From positions 1-9,940 of the forward strand of contig CALFYA010000351.1 of the NCBI GenBank assembly GCA_937952925.1: 9,940 bases of DNA, written 5' to 3'. The notes under the pieces were generated by a model, which saw nothing but the letters and a program-made list of their open reading frames with translations, was not told the origin of the DNA and searched no databases. Shown one piece after another: positions 5,539 through 9,940 of the stretch. How positions within the stretch are numbered: the first letter of the stretch is position 1; each line of letters starts with the position of its first letter. A program made the position numbers and the translations under genes. This DNA comes from an uncultured Moraxellaceae bacterium (lineage in GTDB: Bacteria > Pseudomonadota > Gammaproteobacteria > Pseudomonadales > Moraxellaceae).

Positions 5539-7728
5539 TTAAACCAACTGCTGTAGGACGTGCTCAATTGCTTTGGCGTCAGACTGTAATACCGCCAGTC
5601 GAGCTTGTTTTTGTACCGGCAACTCACTGAGCTGTGCTTGCAGTAATTCGGTCTCAACCATTCGTGTGGCGAATAGTTGTTCAATACTGTGCTGCCAATA
5701 TTGCTTGGCGAGTTGCTGCAGCAGATGCAACATGCTGCGGCTTTGAGTATCAAACTGGCTTAACCATTGCTCAATCGCACGCACACGATAACGCTCTAAG
5801 GTATCGTGCTGTTGCTGCTGCTGTGCATCCAACGCTTGTTGATGGCGCTGTTCCAGTTCCTGCTGTAATTTCTCAGCATGTTGCTGCATCTGCTGAATTT
5901 CACGCTGTCCTTGTTGTAACGCAAAACCCGTCATCTGCTGCTGGTTCAGGAGTTGCTCCTTATGTGCAATATCATCGCGCAAGCGCTGAATTTGCTGCTG
6001 TACCTGTTGTGCCTGCTGATGAATCTGGGCTTGGATTGCAGGATCTTGCTGATAGATCACTTCGGGTGGGCTGTCAAAAATACTGCCAACTTTTGCTCCT
6101 AACTCGGCAAGTGACAACATGCTGAGAGCTTGACCGACAGGCGCAACAACACGACTCACATGACCTACTTTTTGAACAGTAGTTGCAGCCTTAGCAGCAA
6201 GGCCAATCTTGCTCGCCACATGTGTGACAATTTTGGTTGGAATAAAGATCAGCAAAGTATCCAGTAGACCACCAATTTTGCGTCCAGCTTCTTCACCAGA
6301 GGGATCGTGAATGATTCGCTCAATCTCAGGAATAGGGGTGCTCAAAATGGCTTGACGATCTTGGATCAGTTGTTGCAGCACATCTTCAGCACGATTAATG
6401 TGTTGGTTTAACTGAGCAACATCGACGTCAGACATCGACATGCCCTGCATTTGAGTCATTCTTTGGCTTAACTGTTGTTTGAGCTGCTCAAGCTGCGCGT
6501 GCTCCAAGAAGTCGCTGCTATCGACAGACTCTGGCTCTGGTAAGCGTAGGTTCAGCTGACGAATGGTTTGATCCGGCAGTTGTAAAGCGCCGTACTGCGC
6601 CGAATGCTGTTGTAACTGCTTGGCTAAATTGGCTAATCCACTCGCAAGAACCTGTTCACCCTGCTGCAAAAACGCAGTCCAATCACCCGCAGAAAGTAAC
6701 TGTAAATCCGTTTGCAAAACATCGCGTTGCTGCTGTACCTGCTGAACAGCCTGTTGCTCTAGCTGTTGTTGCTCGGCTTGCTGATTGCTATAGGCCTGTG
6801 CCTTTGCCTGAATCAATTCGCCTTTCATCTCTAACAACTGCTCATGACGCTGCTGAATTTGCTCTTCAGTTTGTGCCTCACAGGTTTGCTGTGTTTGCTG
6901 ATTGATTTTCAGAGCATTTTGTAGTTCAGGTTGAATTTCAGCCACAAAACGCTGTAGACGAATATGATGGAGTTGTTGCTGACAATTTTGCAAAAATTGC
7001 TGAATCGCTTCACGCCCAAGACCAGCACGTTGTGCGGTGATTAAAGGCTGGTTAAAGCCTGTTGCGTTTGCAATCTGCTGTTGCCACTCATGAAGATTGG
7101 GTGCTTTCTCACCTCGCGCAATCGATTGCTCAACCTCATCCCAGCGTGCGACGACCAAGCAAACGGCTTTTCCATACTGACGAATCAGGGAGAGCATTTG
7201 TAAATCACTTGCTGACGGGCCACGTGGTGCAATCAAATACAAAATGGCATCAGATTGCTGGATCTGTGTCAGTGTGTACTTGTAATTGGCAGATGAAGTA
7301 CTGCCCAGACCGGGCAAGTCAATAATAGATAATTGCTGTAGCCATGTTTGAGGAAGTCGAAGGACGGCATATTGTGCGTCAGTTGGCGCAGCTGTTGTGG
7401 CTTGGGTGAAGCCTTCTCGATCAAGAGTATGCTGCTGCCCATCCTGCTGTACCCAATACATCTGAGATTCAGCTGCATATTCGATGACTGTTGGTAATGC
7501 AGTTGCCTCTTCTTGAGCCGTATGCAACCACGATTCGCCAAGCAACATGTTTAATAGACTACTTTTACCAACAGAAAACGCACCAACCAGTGATACACGT
7601 AGTTGATCAGTCTGTTCCACACGTTGTGCGAGTCGATGTTGTGCGTCTGCTTTTAATTCCTCAGGGAGTTGGCTGAGGATATTCTGCACGCTCGTCAAAG
7701 ACAGTGATGTTTTAGTCATGGTATTCAT
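5539..7728 (-). CDS. dynamin-like GTPase 2, Gln-rich
   Basis: Complete 729-residue dynamin-like GTPase. The P-loop GAFSVGKS is at 49-56, a likely G2 Thr lies in EATALPT (74-80), DLPG is at 137-140 (G3), and ARWD at 194-197 takes the G4 place, close to the NRWD of mitofusins. TAQ at 231-233 may be G5. Two long helical blocks follow (about 256-470 and 556-729), separated by a hydrophobic stretch at 486-550 containing IGGLLDTLLIFIPTKIV and further Ala/Gly/Val-rich helices. That is where the membrane-binding paddle sits in cyanobacterial BDLP, so membrane insertion is likely (inference). About 135 of 729 residues are Gln by my count, with runs such as five Gln at 636-640. The start ATG has AAGGA 7 nt upstream (7736-7740). 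It probably acts with the preceding GTPase as a hetero-oligomeric pair, as known for LeoA/LeoBC-type and Campylobacter DLPs. Confidence 0.92.
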   Translation of the reverse strand: MNTMTKTSLSLTSVQNILSQLPEELKADAQHRLAQRVEQTDQLRVSLVGAFSVGKSSLLNMLLGESWLHTAQEEATALPTVIEYAAESQMYWVQQDGQQHTLDREGFTQATTAAPTDAQYAVLRLPQTWLQQLSIIDLPGLGSTSSANYKYTLTQIQQSDAILYLIAPRGPSASDLQMLSLIRQYGKAVCLVVARWDEVEQSIARGEKAPNLHEWQQQIANATGFNQPLITAQRAGLGREAIQQFLQNCQQQLHHIRLQRFVAEIQPELQNALKINQQTQQTCEAQTEEQIQQRHEQLLEMKGELIQAKAQAYSNQQAEQQQLEQQAVQQVQQQRDVLQTDLQLLSAGDWTAFLQQGEQVLASGLANLAKQLQQHSAQYGALQLPDQTIRQLNLRLPEPESVDSSDFLEHAQLEQLKQQLSQRMTQMQGMSMSDVDVAQLNQHINRAEDVLQQLIQDRQAILSTPIPEIERIIHDPSGEEAGRKIGGLLDTLLIFIPTKIVTHVASKIGLAAKAATTVQKVGHVSRVVAPVGQALSMLSLAELGAKVGSIFDSPPEVIYQQDPAIQAQIHQQAQQVQQQIQRLRDDIAHKEQLLNQQQMTGFALQQGQREIQQMQQHAEKLQQELEQRHQQALDAQQQQQHDTLERYRVRAIEQWLSQFDTQSRSMLHLLQQLAKQYWQHSIEQLFATRMVETELLQAQLSELPVQKQARLAVLQSDAKAIEHVLQQLV

Positions 7729-7735
7729 ATAAAAA

Positions 7736-7740
7736 TCCTT
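7736..7740 (-). promoter_or_regulatory. ribosome binding site of dynamin-like GTPase 2
   Basis: AAGGA on the minus strand, 7 nt before the ATG at 7728, in the 27-bp spacer after the upstream dynamin gene. It supports the ATG at 7728 over the in-frame ATG three codons later. Confidence 0.7.
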
Positions 7741-7755
7741 GCTATATCAGAGCGA

Positions 7756-9940
7756 TTAGTGGACAGCATGGAGAGCATCATTCGTCAAGGCATAAAGACC
7801 TTGCAGTTGTGCTAGTCCATCAGTCAAATCTGCTTTACGTTGTTCAATATGGCTTTGCTCTTGTGCCATGAGATCTGCAATTTCTTGGCGCTGCTGTGAT
7901 TTGGCGTGAAGTGGCTGCATAAACTGCTCCTCTACACATGCCTTGAGCAATTTGAGCTGCCCCTCAAAGGCTTGCTCAATTGCGGGCAAAACTTGTCCTT
8001 CTAAGGTTTGCATACGTTTATCAATCTCACCTGCAGTCGCTTTGGTGAGACCACTCAATGCTTGTGTGATTTGCTCTTGACGATTGCTTTGGCTTTGCTG
8101 CTCAGCTTTTGCCAGTGCAGCTTTAGCTTCACGTAGCTGCTGCTCATACTTTTTCATCAGCCGTTCTTGGCTAAGACGCTTACCACTTTTGGCTTCCTCT
8201 ACCTTTTGAATTTTTTCTAGAGCGGTTTCACGATTATCCATCATGCGCTTATACTCAGCACGCTGATCATCCCAAGATTCGCCTTCACTATCGTCAGTGT
8301 AATAGCGAGTTTCGTACTTCGTGGAAAAAATATCTTTAAACCACCCACTGATTCCGCTACGAGACACAGCAACACGTCGGCTACTCTCCCGAGGTGCTGG
8401 ACGGCTCCCTAAATTTTGCATCTGCCGTTCAGTACGCTGTAGTGCTTCTTTGGCACCCTGAATTTTGGCGGGATCAGCTTGGTTTTTTAACAGTTCCTCT
8501 TCTAATTGCTCTAGTGCTTCACGCTGCTTATCCATTTGCTGCTGTAAACGAGCCTTCATCTCGTCGTAGTCGTTGATCTCAGAAAAATCCAATTCAAACG
8601 ACACATCTAGTGGAGGTAGGCTGATGTTCAAACCCTTTAGACTTGCACCAATTGCATCCGTATGCTTTGCCATGCTGTCGTTATAGTCTGCGCGCAAGTT
8701 AGCCAAAATATCAGAGACATTTTTATTTTGCTGCTCAATTGCAGAACGTACTTCGTCCATGGTGTGCTCAAACTCAGCATGTAACTGTGGTGGCAGTCCT
8801 AGCTGAAAACCATTGGTCTTGGATTTACGTGCCTGATCAAATTGCTTCTCCACATATTTTTCAGTGATTTGTAATTCAATCTCATTTTTCAGCCCCTGTA
8901 ACGGCTGAATGAGCTTTAGACGAATATCATCTGTCAGCACTTTGGCAACACGTTGATGTTCATGCTCAGCTTCTAGATTGGCATTTTTTACCTCAGTCTG
9001 TAACATCTTAATATCGCGATTGAGCTGCTCACTTTCACGTCGGCGCTGCTCAATACTTTTGGGTGAGTTGAGTTCATTCAATTCATCTTTGACTGATTCG
9101 ATGAGCTGGCCTTGTACTTCTACCAACATTTTCAGCGGCTTTTTATACACCTCCTCCAACGCCTCGCCGCTACTCAACATTTCACCAATTCGCTGAGCTA
9201 AATAAGGTACATTAGAGCGCTGCTTTTGATCTGAGCTATCATCAAGTGCCCATTTTGCACTCACACCAATCAAATGCTGTTGGTTGGTCATTTGATTGAT
9301 TTGCTCTTGAGATAAATCACTCAGATGCTTGATAAAATTCTCTTTAACCCGTGACATTTTTTCAGATACACGCTGATCTTCAGGTTTCTTACGATCTGCC
9401 GAGTCTTGAGGATCAAGAACATTGTCCCACATGTTGACAACAGTCAAAAACTTGTTGAAGTTCTTTTGGATCGTATTTGCTAAGAAATTCCACTCTGTTG
9501 CATTACCTCCCAATTGCTGGGTACTTTGCACCCAGAGTGCAATATGAGACTCAGCAATTGCACGGCGGGTCACTTGTTCATGATGCTCAACGACAGACTG
9601 TAGACCTGGCGTATCAATAATCACTAACCCTTGAGCAAGCAATGGATGATCTAGAAAAATTTCAATATGATCAATTGTTTTACGAATGTCAGCATTGGTT
9701 TGTTCGAGCTCAGTACTCCACTTCTCAAGTACAGCGTCGTCACCATCTTGCCACACCACATCTTGGCTGGGTTTACCATCCTGAAAATGCACACGAATAA
9801 AGCGATCATGACCTTCGGTTGGAATTTGGCGCACAAATGTATTGATCGCAGTCGTCGCCTCTTGAGCCGAACTCAGCAGCCTAATACCCATTAATGCATT
9901 GACTAAACTTGATTTGCCACGTGAAAACTCACCGATGACC
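7756..9940 (-). CDS. dynamin-like GTPase 1 (N-terminus outside window)
   Basis: Large GTPase of the bacterial dynamin-like family. The reading frame is open through the right edge (727 residues visible). The first ATG after the P-loop is not the real start, because the P-loop GEFSRGKSS (visible residues 3-11) lies upstream of it in frame. Other GTPase motifs seen: a Thr pair near 29-30 that may be switch I (G2), DTPG at 109-112 (G3), NMWD at 169-172 (G4, where dynamins have TKxD and mitofusins NRWD) and SAK at 227-229 (G5). From about 280 to the end it is mostly charged heptad-rich helix, as in a dynamin stalk. A loop near 527-548 interrupts it, holding the aromatic stretch SGWFKDIF and a Tyr-rich tail; this could be a membrane-touching tip. 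It ends 27 bp before the next dynamin gene, the usual arrangement for bacterial dynamin pairs. Family assignment is firm; the biological role is not shown. Confidence 0.9.
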   Translation of the reverse strand, partial: VIGEFSRGKSSLVNALMGIRLLSSAQEATTAINTFVRQIPTEGHDRFIRVHFQDGKPSQDVVWQDGDDAVLEKWSTELEQTNADIRKTIDHIEIFLDHPLLAQGLVIIDTPGLQSVVEHHEQVTRRAIAESHIALWVQSTQQLGGNATEWNFLANTIQKNFNKFLTVVNMWDNVLDPQDSADRKKPEDQRVSEKMSRVKENFIKHLSDLSQEQINQMTNQQHLIGVSAKWALDDSSDQKQRSNVPYLAQRIGEMLSSGEALEEVYKKPLKMLVEVQGQLIESVKDELNELNSPKSIEQRRRESEQLNRDIKMLQTEVKNANLEAEHEHQRVAKVLTDDIRLKLIQPLQGLKNEIELQITEKYVEKQFDQARKSKTNGFQLGLPPQLHAEFEHTMDEVRSAIEQQNKNVSDILANLRADYNDSMAKHTDAIGASLKGLNISLPPLDVSFELDFSEINDYDEMKARLQQQMDKQREALEQLEEELLKNQADPAKIQGAKEALQRTERQMQNLGSRPAPRESSRRVAVSRSGISGWFKDIFSTKYETRYYTDDSEGESWDDQRAEYKRMMDNRETALEKIQKVEEAKSGKRLSQERLMKKYEQQLREAKAALAKAEQQSQSNRQEQITQALSGLTKATAGEIDKRMQTLEGQVLPAIEQAFEGQLKLLKACVEEQFMQPLHAKSQQRQEIADLMAQEQSHIEQRKADLTDGLAQLQGLYALTNDALHAVH

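Noticed and set aside
5809..5824. CTG/CAG trinucleotide run
   Set aside because: It is the coding sequence for the five-Gln run of dynamin 2, not an independent repeat element.
7756..9891. Start of dynamin 1 at the ATG at 9891
   Set aside because: The P-loop GEFSRGKSS lies in the same frame upstream of that ATG, so the gene must begin beyond the window.
1..9940. tRNA, rRNA, CRISPR array, insertion sequence or attachment site
   Set aside because: No cloverleaf, regularly spaced repeats, transposase motifs or flanking direct repeats were seen; nearly all bases are accounted for by the eight genes.

Overview
The window holds one tightly packed block of eight genes. All lie on the minus strand, so transcription runs from the right edge to the left edge. 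Three encode dynamin-type GTPases, two carry DUF1566 (Lcl C-terminal) domains, and three are small accessory proteins. The block is cut at both ends. No RNA genes, CRISPR array, insertion sequence, origin or integration site were found. Strong Shine-Dalgarno sites, short spacers and moderate GC (hand-sampled lines range from about 32 to 55%) indicate a proteobacterium. The glutamine-rich proteins and general feel suggest a gammaproteobacterium, perhaps of the Acinetobacter/Moraxellaceae type, but no marker gene settles this.

In transcription order: (1) 9940-7756, a large dynamin-like GTPase missing its N-terminus. (2) 7728-5539, a second, very Gln-rich dynamin-like GTPase with a hydrophobic segment inside its helical stalk. 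(3) 5458-4466, a protein with a helical N-terminal module and a C-terminal DUF1566 domain. (4) 4437-3667, a small protein with the same helical module as gene 3 but a different, basic tail. (5) 3561-2023, a third, smaller GTPase. (6) 2023-1307, an unrecognised protein. (7) 1310-594, a protein whose C-terminus resembles the beta domain of GrpE. (8) 577-1, a second DUF1566-type protein, cut by the window. Genes 5/6 overlap as TGATG and genes 6/7 as ATGA. The spacers are 27 bp (1/2), 80 bp (2/3), 28 bp (3/4), 105 bp (4/5) and 16 bp (7/8). There is no gene-free stretch over 300 bp.

Functional reading (inference): paired bacterial dynamins form membrane-remodelling assemblies, and tandem dynamin-like genes are known from LeoABC, from Campylobacter DLP1/DLP2, and from the antiphage system Eleos. 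Here the pair travels with a third GTPase, two DUF1566 proteins, a shared coiled-coil module and a possible GrpE-like co-chaperone. I do not recognise this combination as a named system. It could act in envelope maintenance, membrane-stress response or phage defence; the sequence alone does not decide.
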